Notes: generated by a model from the sequence alone, not told the origin. A stretch of DNA of 12,548 nucleotides from Cellulomonas sp. (GCA_031178805.1 JAPSIJ010000036.1:1-12548), one strand, 5' to 3'; counted from the stretch's first letter, positions 1-7,183 are shown. A program made the numbers and translations.

Positions 1-901
1 GCACGGACGAGAGCAGGTCCACGACCAGGTTCGTCAGCAGGAAGATGATGATCAGCGCGGTGGCGACGCCGACCACGGTCGGGCCCTCGTGCGCGCGGAT
101 CGCCTGGAACAGCAGCTGCCCGACGCCCGGCAGGTTGAACACGCCCTCGACCACCACGGTCCCGCCGAGCAGGAACCCGAGGTCGATGGCGAGGAACGTC
201 AGCACGGGGATCGCGGAGTTCCGCAGCACGTGCACGCCGACGACCTGCCGCTCGCGCAGGCCCTTGGCCCGCAGCGTCCGGACGAAGTCGGACTGCAGGG
301 TGTCGACGACCGAGCCGCGCATCAGCCGGGTGACGGAGGCCAGGCCGAACACCGCGATCACGGCGGCCGGCAGCAGGTAGGAGGTCGGCCAGCCGTCGGC
401 GGTGCCCGCGACGGGGAACCAGCCGAGCCGGACGCCGAGCCCGAGCTGCGCGGTCACGGCGACGACGAACACCGGGATGCTGGTGGCGAGGATCGTGCCC
501 GCGAGCACCACCCGGTCGCCGAGGCCGCCGCGGCGCAGGCCCGCGAACAGCCCGAGCAGCACGCCGAGGACGACCTCGATGCCCCAGGCGGTGAGCGCGA
601 GCGTGATCGTCACCGGCCAGCGGGACTCCATCCGCGAGGCCACGGACTGCCCGCTGAAGTTCGTGCCGAGGTCGCCGGTGAACAGCCCGCCGAGGTAGCG
701 CAGGTACTGCTGCAGCACCGGCTCGTCCAGGTGGTACCGGGCGCGGAGCTCGGCCACGACGTTGTCCGGCAGCGGCCGGTCGCCGCCGAGGGACGTGATC
801 GGGTCGCCGGGCAGGGCGAACACCATCAGGTAGATGACGAGCGTGACGCCGAGGAACACGACCAGCAGCTCGGTGCCGCGGCGCAGGGCGTACCGGGTCA
901 T
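1..901 (-). CDS. Peptide ABC transporter permease, DppB/OppB type (partial, runs off left edge)
   Basis: Inner-membrane subunit of a di/oligopeptide (or nickel-type) ABC importer. The 300 codons visible translate without a stop. They begin MTRYALRRGTELLVVFLGVT, the usual N-terminal segment of this family, with a first membrane helix at about residues 9-30. Next comes a periplasmic segment containing ALPGDP (29-34) and the family-typical LGTNFSGQSV (78-87). Further hydrophobic helices lie at about 98-121, 131-155, 174-192, 232-252 and 274-297. The cytoplasmic EAA loop, which docks the ATPase, lies at about 198-235 and includes DFVRTLRAKGL. Family members are about 305-340 aa, so only the last few residues are missing. 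The ATG overlaps the TGA of the M14 peptidase (ATGA), indicating translational coupling. The partner permease and ATPases are presumably beyond the left edge. The substrate cannot be read from the sequence. Confidence 0.93.
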   Translation of the reverse strand, partial: MTRYALRRGTELLVVFLGVTLVIYLMVFALPGDPITSLGGDRPLPDNVVAELRARYHLDEPVLQQYLRYLGGLFTGDLGTNFSGQSVASRMESRWPVTITLALTAWGIEVVLGVLLGLFAGLRRGGLGDRVVLAGTILATSIPVFVVAVTAQLGLGVRLGWFPVAGTADGWPTSYLLPAAVIAVFGLASVTRLMRGSVVDTLQSDFVRTLRAKGLRERQVVGVHVLRNSAIPVLTFLAIDLGFLLGGTVVVEGVFNLPGVGQLLFQAIRAHEGPTVVGVATALIIIFLLTNLVVDLLSSV

Positions 902-2289
902 GCGCGCCCCCGCTCCGCGAGCACCCGGGACATCGCCAGGGTGGCGCCGTACTGCACGCCGACCAGCCGCTCGACGGGCAGCACCTGCAGGCCGGTCACC
1001 GAGTCGGCCTCGGCGACCCAGGCGTCGTAGGTGCCGCGGGCGCGCTCGGCGACCCGCCGCACCCGCGCGGTGGCGAGGCCGGCGTGCACCTCGGCGTCCA
1101 GGGCGCGCAGCAGCATCCCGCCGAACCGGAGCCGGAAGCAGCGCACGACGTCCTCGTTGCTGAACACCTCGGCCGCGGTGGCCGCGCGGCGCAGCTCCGG
1201 GCGGTCGGCGCGCAGCAGCTCGGCGCGGCCGCTCTCGCCCATCATCGGCACGAACGCCTCGCTCGCCCGCAGGAACGGCGAGCGCAGGGTCAGGTCGGGC
1301 CGGGCCTCGTCCAGCAGGCCGGTGAGCGTGCTGCCGAGGGCGACGAGCTGCTCGCCCTTGGCGCGCACCACCTCGGCGTAGTCCGCGGAGGTCGGCGAGG
1401 TGTCGTCGGCCAGCGGGTGCGACCAGTAGGGCAGCTCGGCGACCAGCGACACGGTGCCGTGCCGGGCGGCGTACGCGCTGGACGAGTCGCCGCCGACCAT
1501 CGAGGCGGCGTCCAGGCCGAGGCCGGCGAGGTAGTCGTACTCCTCCTGCGTGCTGGACATGTGGAACACCGCGGGCGCCATCGACCGGATCGCCGGGGAC
1601 TCCGGCTCGCCGACGTCCAGCGGCAGGCCGAGCGCGCGCGGGACGGCGTGCAGGGCGTCGACCGCACCGGGGACCTGCTCGGACAGGTAGTAGTAGACGC
1701 CGCCGAGCTCCGCGTTGTGCAGGCTGACCATCAGCTCCGGCCGCACGTCGTCGATCACGCGCATCAGGGCCTGCGTCTCGGGGATCACGTCGTCGAAGTA
1801 CGCGTCCTTGTACGCGAACGGGAACGTCCACTCCACCTGCTCGGCCGGCGCGGGCCGGTAGAACCGGCGGGAGTACGCGGTGCGGTCGGACGGGTCCGCG
1901 AACCACGCCTCGTTCAGCCGGGTGCCGTCCGGGTCGATGCACGGCACCAGGTGCCAGGTGGCGCCGGAGGCGGCCAGCAGGTCGGGGTCGGCGACCAGCT
2001 CGGCCGCCAGGTGCTGCAGGGTGCGGAAGCCGATCGGCTCGTTGGGGTGCACGCCGGCGAACAGCAGGTGCGACCGCGGGCCGGCGCCGACGGAGAACAT
2101 GCCGATCGGCTCGCCCAGGCGGGAGGTGCCGATCCGGCGCTCGCGGACCAGGGCGGGGTGGTCGGCCGCGAGCGTGCCGAACCACGCCAGCAGCTCGTCG
2201 ACCGGGGGGAAGCCGGACACCGGGGGGACCCGACGGGCCCGCTCGAGGACGTCCTCGAGCGAGCCCGTCGTGCGCGTGCTGGGGCTCAT
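898..2289 (-). CDS. M14-family zinc carboxypeptidase, cytoplasmic
   Basis: A 463-aa protein with the M14 metallocarboxypeptidase ligand set. HPNE (81-84, in GVHPNEP) gives the HxxE zinc pair. SLHN supplies His191 as third ligand. AELPYW supplies Glu285 at the position of the catalytic glutamate. DPDGTRLN (119-126) corresponds to the family's NPDG substrate-binding segment, with Asp replacing the usual Asn. The peptidase domain covers about residues 45-300. The C-terminal 160 residues are Arg- and Ala-rich, probably helical, and not recognised. There is no signal peptide, so it should act in the cytoplasm. It is translationally coupled to the upstream binding-protein gene and the downstream permease gene (ATGA at both ends). 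The context suggests hydrolysis of imported peptides; muropeptide or gamma-glutamyl substrates are possible but unproven. The start is set by the overlap with the SBP stop. Codons 7-20 lie in a large palindrome. Confidence 0.88.
   Translation of the reverse strand: MSPSTRTTGSLEDVLERARRVPPVSGFPPVDELLAWFGTLAADHPALVRERRIGTSRLGEPIGMFSVGAGPRSHLLFAGVHPNEPIGFRTLQHLAAELVADPDLLAASGATWHLVPCIDPDGTRLNEAWFADPSDRTAYSRRFYRPAPAEQVEWTFPFAYKDAYFDDVIPETQALMRVIDDVRPELMVSLHNAELGGVYYYLSEQVPGAVDALHAVPRALGLPLDVGEPESPAIRSMAPAVFHMSSTQEEYDYLAGLGLDAASMVGGDSSSAYAARHGTVSLVAELPYWSHPLADDTSPTSADYAEVVRAKGEQLVALGSTLTGLLDEARPDLTLRSPFLRASEAFVPMMGESGRAELLRADRPELRRAATAAEVFSNEDVVRCFRLRFGGMLLRALDAEVHAGLATARVRRVAERARGTYDAWVAEADSVTGLQVLPVERLVGVQYGATLAMSRVLAERGRA
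2231..2270. repeat. 40-bp near-perfect palindrome in the start of the M14 gene
   Basis: Two 20-base arms, 2231-2250 and 2251-2270, are reverse complements with a single mismatch at 2239/2262. There is no spacer. The inner 22 bases (2240-2261) are perfect and contain CTCGAGGAC followed by GTCCTCGAG. It begins about 20 nt downstream of the SBP stop codon, within codons 7-20 of the peptidase. Both strands translate across it as (L)EDVLERAR. As RNA it would form a very stable hairpin. By position it could stabilise the upstream SBP message or slow ribosomes and polymerase entering the downstream genes; that role is inference. Confidence 0.85.
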
Positions 2290-3896
2290 GCTCCCTCGGC
2301 GAGGACGACGGCGGTGTAGGTCGGGTTGCCGACGGCCGACGTGGGCAGCTCGGCCACCCGGTCGGACACGACGTAGGAGTACGTCTCGAAGAACAGCGGC
2401 GGGGCCGGGAAGTCCGCCAGGATCCGCTCCTGCACGGCGGCGTAGGCCTCGGCGGCGGCCGCGGCGTCCACCTCGGCGTCGGCCGCGGCGATCAGGTCCG
2501 CGACCTCGGGCTCGTAGTACGGGATGCAGTTCGGGCAGCCGCCGCCCTCGACGTAGAACGCCCGCAGGGTGTTCTGCTGGCTGGGGTACAGCGCGCCCCA
2601 CCGGGAGAAGTACGGCCCGGACAGGTTGCCGGCGGTGCGGTTGTCGGCGAACTCGGCCCAGTCGGTGCTCGGCGAGGCGACCGCCTCGACGCCCAGGTTC
2701 TGCCGCAGGTTGTTGGCGATGGCGGTGTACAGCTCGTCCATGCCGGCGCCGCCGGGGTAGGTGATCTCGATGGTGCCGTCGAACCCGCCGGCCTCGTCGA
2801 GCAGCGCCTTGGCGGCCTCGGGGTCGTACTCGCAGTACTCGCCGCAGATGCCCTCGGGGGTGCCGGCCTCGACGGCGGGGGTGAGCGCCGTGGCCGGGGT
2901 GAACAGGCCGCCGTAGATGACGTCGTTGATGGTCTCGCGGTCGATCGCCATCGAGATCGCCTGGCGGACCCGCACGTCGGAGTACCGCTCGTCCCACAGC
3001 GGCAGGCCGAGGTAGGAGATGCCGGCGGCCTCGAAGCTGTACAGCCGGTCGCCGAAGTCCGCGGCGGCCTGCGTCTGCCGGGCCACGGGCACGCCCGCGA
3101 CGTCGATGTTGCCCGCCTGCACGTCGGTGTACGCGGTGGTGTCGTCGGTGTACGGGACGAAGGTGATCTCGTCCACGGTCGGCTCGGGGCCCTGGTAGTC
3201 CTCGAAGGCCGTGACCGTCATCTCCTCGTTCTCGGCGTAGTCCGTGGCCACCTCGAACGGGCCGTTGCCCACCGGGTGCGTGTTGTACGCCTCGAAGTCC
3301 TCGGACGCGGACTCCGGCATCGGGTAGAACGCCGTCTGCGCCTGGCTGAGCTGCATCGGGAACTGGCCGTCGGGGCCGGTGAGGGTGACCGTGAACGTGG
3401 TGTCGTCGACCACCTCGAGGCCGGACATCTCGGTGGCGGGCTCGCCCTCGGCGACGTTCAGGTCGGCGTAGCCGGCGATCTTCGCGAGCTGCCCGGAGTT
3501 CTCCCACGCGTTCGGGCCGTAGGCGACGGCGTTCCACGCGTCGACGTAGGACTGCGCGGTGACCGGCGTGCCGTCGTGGAAGGTCCAGCCGTCCTTCAGC
3601 GTGATCGTCCAGGTGGTGGCGTCGTCCGACTCGACGGACTCCGCGGCGACGTAGGACAGCTCGCCCGCGTCGTCCACCCAGGTCAGCGGCGCCCACACCG
3701 CCATGTTGAAGTCGTACGCGATCGTCTGGCGGCCGGGGATGAGCTGCACGGGGTCGGTCACCGCGACGCGGATCGCGCCGCCGGAGCCGCTGCCGGTCGC
3801 GGCGGTGCCCTCGCCGTCGCCGCCGCCGCTGCACGCGGTCAGGGCCAGGGCCAGGGCGATCGCGCCGGCGGCCAGCCGGAGCCGGGGAGAGTCCAT
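2286..3896 (-). CDS. Family-5 extracellular solute-binding lipoprotein (DppA/OppA type)
   Basis: A 536-aa substrate receptor for the peptide ABC importer, lipid-anchored on the outer face of the membrane. The N-terminus has the charged MDSPRLR, a hydrophobic stretch (8-19) and the lipobox LTAC with Cys22 as lipidated residue. A Gly/Ser/Thr linker (23-40) follows. Family hallmarks include KDGWTFHDGTPVTA (101-114), HPVGNGPF (207-214) and DVRVRQAISMAIDRE (307-321). Two close Cys pairs, C351/C355 and C454/C457, may form disulfides. The ATG at 3896 is chosen because it gives the lipoprotein signal and has GGAGG 4 nt upstream. The open frame extends further upstream to a TTG, but that extension is Pro/Arg low-complexity sequence. 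It is the first gene of the operon, and its TGA overlaps the ATG of the M14 peptidase. The ligand is likely a peptide, but not determinable here. Confidence 0.93.
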   Translation of the reverse strand: MDSPRLRLAAGAIALALALTACSGGGDGEGTAATGSGSGGAIRVAVTDPVQLIPGRQTIAYDFNMAVWAPLTWVDDAGELSYVAAESVESDDATTWTITLKDGWTFHDGTPVTAQSYVDAWNAVAYGPNAWENSGQLAKIAGYADLNVAEGEPATEMSGLEVVDDTTFTVTLTGPDGQFPMQLSQAQTAFYPMPESASEDFEAYNTHPVGNGPFEVATDYAENEEMTVTAFEDYQGPEPTVDEITFVPYTDDTTAYTDVQAGNIDVAGVPVARQTQAAADFGDRLYSFEAAGISYLGLPLWDERYSDVRVRQAISMAIDRETINDVIYGGLFTPATALTPAVEAGTPEGICGEYCEYDPEAAKALLDEAGGFDGTIEITYPGGAGMDELYTAIANNLRQNLGVEAVASPSTDWAEFADNRTAGNLSGPYFSRWGALYPSQQNTLRAFYVEGGGCPNCIPYYEPEVADLIAAADAEVDAAAAAEAYAAVQERILADFPAPPLFFETYSYVVSDRVAELPTSAVGNPTYTAVVLAEGA

Positions 3897-4187
3897 GGGT
3901 CCTCCAGGGGTCGGCGGCGCGGGGCCGCCCGGGGTGGGGGGAGCAGGAGAGCAGGGAGCGGTGCGGGGCGGGCCGTCGGGGCGGGGCGCTCGGTGGTCCG
4001 GGTGGGACCGGGCGCGCTCCGCCGGGGCCGGCGCTCCGGGGAGGCTGCGGTGCCGGTCAGTCAACCGCCGCGGGGGGTGGCGCCGTCAATAGGGTGGCTG
4101 CTGAAAGTTCAGTAGGAAATGAAAGTTTTACGCCGGCGTCACACGCGCGGGCTGCCGCCCGGACCCCCGCGGTGGTGGAATGGCCGC
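3897..4187. promoter_or_regulatory. Divergent intergenic control region, peptide operon / paiB-like gene
   Basis: These 291 bases separate the divergent start codons of the SBP gene and the PaiB-like gene. The part next to the SBP gene (3906-4050) is G-rich on the plus strand, has no recognisable element, and would be a long leader. The distal part (about 4084-4130) is unusually A+T-rich for the window. It holds two TGAAAGTT repeats, a TTGACG hexamer on the minus strand (4089-4084), another TTGACT (4064-4059), and a plus-strand TAGGGT (4090-4095) that fits an actinobacterial -10. I could not pair these into complete promoters with confidence. Confidence 0.45.
4101..4127. promoter_or_regulatory. 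Candidate operator: two TGAAAGTT direct repeats
   Basis: TGAAAGTT occurs at 4102-4109 and again at 4120-4127, start-to-start 18 bp. The first copy sits inside the inverted repeat CTGAA-AG-TTCAG (4101-4112). Both lie in the only strongly A+T-rich stretch of the window, between divergent genes and just downstream of a possible -10 (TAGGGT, 4090-4095). GAAAGTT resembles half of the GAAAnTTTC-type operators used by some actinobacterial LacI regulators, but the match is incomplete, so the binding factor is unknown. Confidence 0.4.
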
Positions 4188-4916
4188 GTGATCCACACGA
4201 GCGACTACGTGCTGGCCGACGAGGCCCGGGTGCGCGAGCTGGTCCGCGCGCACGGCTGGGCGACCCTCGTCTCCACCACGGACGACGGCCCCGTCGCCTC
4301 GCACGTCCCGGTGCTGGCGGCCGAGGACGTCGCGCTGCCCGGCGGCCCCGGTGCCCCGGACGGCCCGGCCGCCCCGCGGCCCCGGCGGGACGCCCGCGGG
4401 CTGCCGGACCGGTTCCGGGTGCCCGCCGCGCCGCTGCACGTGCTCAGCCACCTCGGCCGGCCCGACGAGCTGCTGCACCAGGTCGACGGCACCCGCGAGC
4501 ACCTGCTGGTCGTCGAGGGGCCGTACGGCTACGTCTCGCCCGGCTGGTACGGGTACACGCCCGCCGTGCCCACCTGGAACTACGTCGCGGTGCACCTGTA
4601 CGGCACCGTGGAGCTGCTGGACGCCGAGGACTCCTACGCCGTGATGGCCGCGACCGTCGACCGGTACGAGGCGCCGATGCCCGAGCCGGTGCGGATGCCC
4701 GACGTCGAGGGCTACGCCCGCCGGATCGCGCCCGGCGCCGTCGGCCTGCGCCTGCGGGTCACCCGCTACCAGGCCAAGGCCAAGCTCAGCCAGGACAAGC
4801 CGCGCGCCGTCGCCGAGCGCGTCGCCGCGGCCCTGGAGACCGACCCGTGCTACGCCGACCCGGCGCTCGCGGCCGCCATGCGCGCCGAGCTCGACCGCCG
4901 CCCCGACTGGGCCTGA
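4188..4916 (+). CDS. PaiB-like FMN-binding protein (negative transcriptional regulator family)
   Basis: A 242-aa protein of the PaiB family, which has a split-barrel flavin-binding fold. The name comes from Bacillus PaiB, which affects sporulation and degradative-enzyme genes; many relatives have no defined role. Signatures are HGWATLVSTTDDGPVASHVP (22-41), EGPYGYVSPGWY (110-121), VPTWNYVAVHLYG (127-139) and KAKLSQDKP (197-205). Typical members are near 200-210 aa. The extra length lies in a Gly/Pro/Ala/Arg-rich insertion at about residues 50-84. The GTG start matches the family's usual N-terminus. An in-frame ATG at 4119 would add 23 atypical residues and has poor ribosome-site spacing, so it is disfavoured, although no good Shine-Dalgarno precedes the GTG either. 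The gene ends 25 nt before the amidohydrolase, suggesting one transcript. Confidence 0.85.
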   Translation: MIHTSDYVLADEARVRELVRAHGWATLVSTTDDGPVASHVPVLAAEDVALPGGPGAPDGPAAPRPRRDARGLPDRFRVPAAPLHVLSHLGRPDELLHQVDGTREHLLVVEGPYGYVSPGWYGYTPAVPTWNYVAVHLYGTVELLDAEDSYAVMAATVDRYEAPMPEPVRMPDVEGYARRIAPGAVGLRLRVTRYQAKAKLSQDKPRAVAERVAAALETDPCYADPALAAAMRAELDRRPDWA

Positions 4917-4941
4917 CGGCCCGCCCCCGGACGGAGCACCC

Positions 4942-6423
4942 GTGACCGCACCCCTCGTCCTCACCCGCGCGCGCCTGCTCGGCGCCGCCCGCACCGTCGA
5001 CGTGCTGCTGCGCGACGGCCGGGTGCAGGCGGTCGGCCCGGACCTGGCCCGCACCGCCGGCGCCGGGGCGGAGCAGGTCGACCTCGACGGCCGCACCGTG
5101 CTGCCCGGGCTGTGGGACGCGCACACCCACATGACCCAGTGGGCGCTCGCCCGGCAGCGGCTGGACGTGTCCGCCGCGACCTCGGCGGCGCACGCGGTCC
5201 GGATCGTCACCGAGCGGCTGGCGGCGCGGCCCGTCACCCCCGGCACCGCGCTGGTCGGCTACGGGTTCCGCGACGGCCTGTGGCCGGACGCGCCCACCGC
5301 CGCCCTGCTGGACGCGGCCGTCGGCGAGACGCCGGTGGTGCTGGTCTCGGCGGACCTGCACTGCGCGTGGTTCAGCACCGCCGGGCTCCGGTACGCCGGC
5401 GTCGCCGGGCACCCCACGGGCCTGCTCCGCGAGGGGGACTGGCTGCCGCTGACCAGCGTCGTCGACCACGTGCCCGACGCCGTCGCCGACGCGTGGGTGG
5501 ACGAGGCGGCCCGCGCGGCCGCCCGGCGCGGCGTGGTCGGGGTGGTCGAGCTGGAGATCACCGAGAACCTCGGGCCGTGGCGCCGGCGGATCGCCGCGGG
5601 CACCGACGCGCTGCGGGTGCGGGCCGGCGTCTGGGAGCCCTACCTGGACCGGGTGCTCGCCGAGGAGCTGCGCACCGGCGACGTCGTCACCGGCACCGGC
5701 GGGCTGCTGCAGCAGGGGCCGCTCAAGGTGGTCACCGACGGCTCGCTGAACACCCGCACCGCCTACTGCCACGACCCGTACCCGGGGGCGACGGGCGACG
5801 ACCGGTACGGCGTCCTCGCGGTCCCGCCGGAGCACCTGGTGCCGCTGATGGCGCACGGGCACCGCAAGGGCCTGACCTGCGCCATCCACGCGATCGGGGA
5901 CCACGCCAACACCCTGGCGCTGGACGCGTTCGCCGCCAGCGGGGCCCGCGGGTCCGTCGAGCACGCCCAGCTGCTCACCGACGCGGACGTGGCCCGGTTC
6001 GCCGAGCTCGGCGTCGTGGCCTCCGTGCAGCCGGAGCACGCGATGGACGACCGGGACGTCGCGGACCGGCACTGGGCGGGCCGGACGGACCGGGCGTTCC
6101 CGCTCGCGTCGCTGGCCGCCGCGGGCGTGCGGCTCGCGATGGGCTCGGACGCGCCGGTCGCCCCGCTGGACCCGTGGCAGGCGGTGTCGGCCGCGGTGGA
6201 GCGCACCCGGGACGGCCGCGAGCCGTGGCACCCCGAGCAGCGGCTCGACCTGCTCACCGCGCTGCGGTCGTCCACCGACGGCCAGCCGCTGGAGCTCGCC
6301 GTCGGCGCGCCCGCCGACCTGGCCGTGCTCGACGCGGACCCGCTCGCGACCGGCACGTCGCTGCGGGACGTGCCGGTCGCCGGGACGCTGCTGGCCGGCC
6401 GCTGGACGCACCGCGACCTCTGA
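4942..6423 (+). CDS. Amidohydrolase family protein, YtcJ-like (amidohydrolase_3)
   Basis: A 493-aa metal-dependent hydrolase of the amidohydrolase superfamily, cytoplasmic. The N-terminal beta-sandwich segment runs to DLDGRTVLPGLWDAHTH. His61 and His63 form the HxH metal pair. Lys262 in LKVVTDGSLN is the likely bridging residue. His316 (IHAIGD), His341 (SVEHAQ) and Asp403 (GSDAPV) complete the metal and catalytic set. SVQPEHAMDD (361-370) is also typical of YtcJ/NfdA-like exoenzymes acting on amide or formamide bonds. The C-terminus (GAPADLAVLDADPL) returns to the beta-sandwich. Length is near the family's usual 500-540 aa. It starts at GTG with GGAG five bases upstream and follows the PaiB-like gene by 25 nt. 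The true substrate is unknown for most of this family. Confidence 0.88.
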   Translation: MTAPLVLTRARLLGAARTVDVLLRDGRVQAVGPDLARTAGAGAEQVDLDGRTVLPGLWDAHTHMTQWALARQRLDVSAATSAAHAVRIVTERLAARPVTPGTALVGYGFRDGLWPDAPTAALLDAAVGETPVVLVSADLHCAWFSTAGLRYAGVAGHPTGLLREGDWLPLTSVVDHVPDAVADAWVDEAARAAARRGVVGVVELEITENLGPWRRRIAAGTDALRVRAGVWEPYLDRVLAEELRTGDVVTGTGGLLQQGPLKVVTDGSLNTRTAYCHDPYPGATGDDRYGVLAVPPEHLVPLMAHGHRKGLTCAIHAIGDHANTLALDAFAASGARGSVEHAQLLTDADVARFAELGVVASVQPEHAMDDRDVADRHWAGRTDRAFPLASLAAAGVRLAMGSDAPVAPLDPWQAVSAAVERTRDGREPWHPEQRLDLLTALRSSTDGQPLELAVGAPADLAVLDADPLATGTSLRDVPVAGTLLAGRWTHRDL

Positions 6424-6434
6424 CCGCGGGTCAG
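6420..6434. terminator. Small hairpin spanning both convergent stop codons
   Basis: CTGACC-GCG-GGTCAG forms a perfect 6-bp stem with a 3-nt loop. Its left arm contains the amidohydrolase TGA and its right arm the hydrolase TGA (read on the minus strand). The convergent genes are only 7 bp apart. It may help end transcription in either direction, but it is short and has no T-tract. Confidence 0.3.
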
Positions 6435-7012
6435 GCGGGCGCGGGGGCGGTTGCGGCCGCCAGCACCTCCGCGGTGCGGACCACCCGGGCGAAGCCGCCG
6501 CCGTGCAGGGTGGTGGCGGTGGCGCGGGCGAGCTCCTCGGCCGAGAGCACGACGCCGTCGGGCCCCGCGAGGTCGAAGGTGTGCGCGGCGTCGAGCGGCA
6601 GCACGACGTCGTAGCCGAGGTTGCCGGCCATCCGGGCGGTGGTCTCGACGCACATGTTGGTCTGGATGCCGCACAGCACCAGCTGCCGGGTGCCGGCCGC
6701 CGTCAGCCACGCGTGCAGGTCGGGCGTCCCGTAGAACGCCGAGTTCACCGACTTGGTGACGTGCAGCGCGGGCTCGACGCCGGCGACCACGGGCTTGAGG
6801 GCGTAGCCCGGCGTGCCGGGGTACAGGGGCGGCGAGGTGCGCGAGGCGTGCTGCACCACGACGACCGGCCGGCCGGTCCGCTGCCACGCGGCCACGAGGG
6901 CGCCGATGTTCCGCTCGGCGTCGGGGTTGTCGCGCCGGCCCCAGAAGGCGGCGTCGTCGAAGCCCTGCTGCACGTCGATCACGACCAGGGCGGCGTCGGG
7001 GGAGAGGTCCAT
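6431..7012 (-). CDS. Isochorismatase-family cysteine hydrolase
   Basis: A 193-aa cytoplasmic hydrolase of the isochorismatase-like (nicotinamidase/YcaC) superfamily. The catalytic triad is visible: Asp13 in VVIDVQQGF, Lys87 in VTKSVNSAFYGT and Cys121 in CGIQTNMCVETTAR. The Thr-Asn before Met-Cys includes the region of the family's cis-peptide. Length is typical (180-210 aa). The ATG at 7012 is chosen because it sits just before the first strand (ALVVIDVQ). No strong Shine-Dalgarno precedes it, and the frame stays open upstream to an ATG at 7192, but that extension is low-complexity and would cross the palindromic operator candidate. It converges on the amidohydrolase and diverges from the 145-aa gene. 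The sequence does not reveal whether the substrate is isochorismate, an amide or a nicotinamide-like compound. Confidence 0.9.
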   Translation of the reverse strand: MDLSPDAALVVIDVQQGFDDAAFWGRRDNPDAERNIGALVAAWQRTGRPVVVVQHASRTSPPLYPGTPGYALKPVVAGVEPALHVTKSVNSAFYGTPDLHAWLTAAGTRQLVLCGIQTNMCVETTARMAGNLGYDVVLPLDAAHTFDLAGPDGVVLSAEELARATATTLHGGGFARVVRTAEVLAAATAPAPA

Positions 7013-7126
7013 GCCGACGATCGTGCGGTGCGCGCGCCCCGCCGGCGAGGGCCGCGGCTGCCGTCGGCCGTCGACTTCCTGCCGCCACCCGGACGAGGTG
7101 CGCCGATCGGGTGGACCGCCGAGCGG

Positions 7127-7150
7127 GACGTGGGTGGTACCACCCACGTC
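7127..7150. promoter_or_regulatory. Perfect 24-bp palindrome, candidate operator
   Basis: GACGTGGGTGGT followed by its exact reverse complement ACCACCCACGTC, centred between 7138 and 7139 on GGTACC. It lies in the 180-bp region between two divergent starts (7012 minus, 7193 plus), upstream of both genes. It therefore cannot be a terminator for either of them. Its centre is about 40 bp upstream of the candidate -10 of the 145-aa gene. The binding protein is unknown. Confidence 0.65.
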
Positions 7151-7177
7151 ACCAGAGCGGGCCGGCGTACCCGGTCG

Positions 7178-7183
7178 TAACGT
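7178..7183 (+). promoter_or_regulatory. Candidate -10 (TAACGT) for the 145-aa gene; possible leaderless start
   Basis: TAACGT fits the actinobacterial TAnnnT -10 pattern and ends 9 bases before the ATG at 7193. A start site about 7 nt downstream would leave a leader of only a few bases. No Shine-Dalgarno is evident before the ATG, consistent with leaderless translation. No convincing -35 was found. Confidence 0.4.

Noticed and set aside
1084..2319. Long plus-strand open frame opposite the M14 peptidase (also 89-1030 opposite the permease and 3276-4115 opposite the SBP)
   Set aside because: Translations are Arg/Gly/Ala/Val/His low-complexity with no domains. They are antisense shadows of well-recognised genes in GC-rich DNA.
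3897..4064. N-terminal extension of the SBP frame to a TTG at 4064
   Set aside because: It would bury the lipoprotein signal peptide behind a Pro/Arg-rich stretch. The ATG at 3896 has GGAGG upstream and an immediate signal sequence.
4119..4187. Upstream ATG giving a 265-aa PaiB-like protein
   Set aside because: The added residues are Arg/Pro-rich and unlike the family N-terminus. The ATG lies within the repeat element with AGGA only 2 bases away. Kept as an unlikely alternative.
4128..5246. Antisense frames across the PaiB-like and amidohydrolase genes (also 4786-6411)
   Set aside because: They have no recognisable domains and oppose two well-supported genes on the other strand.
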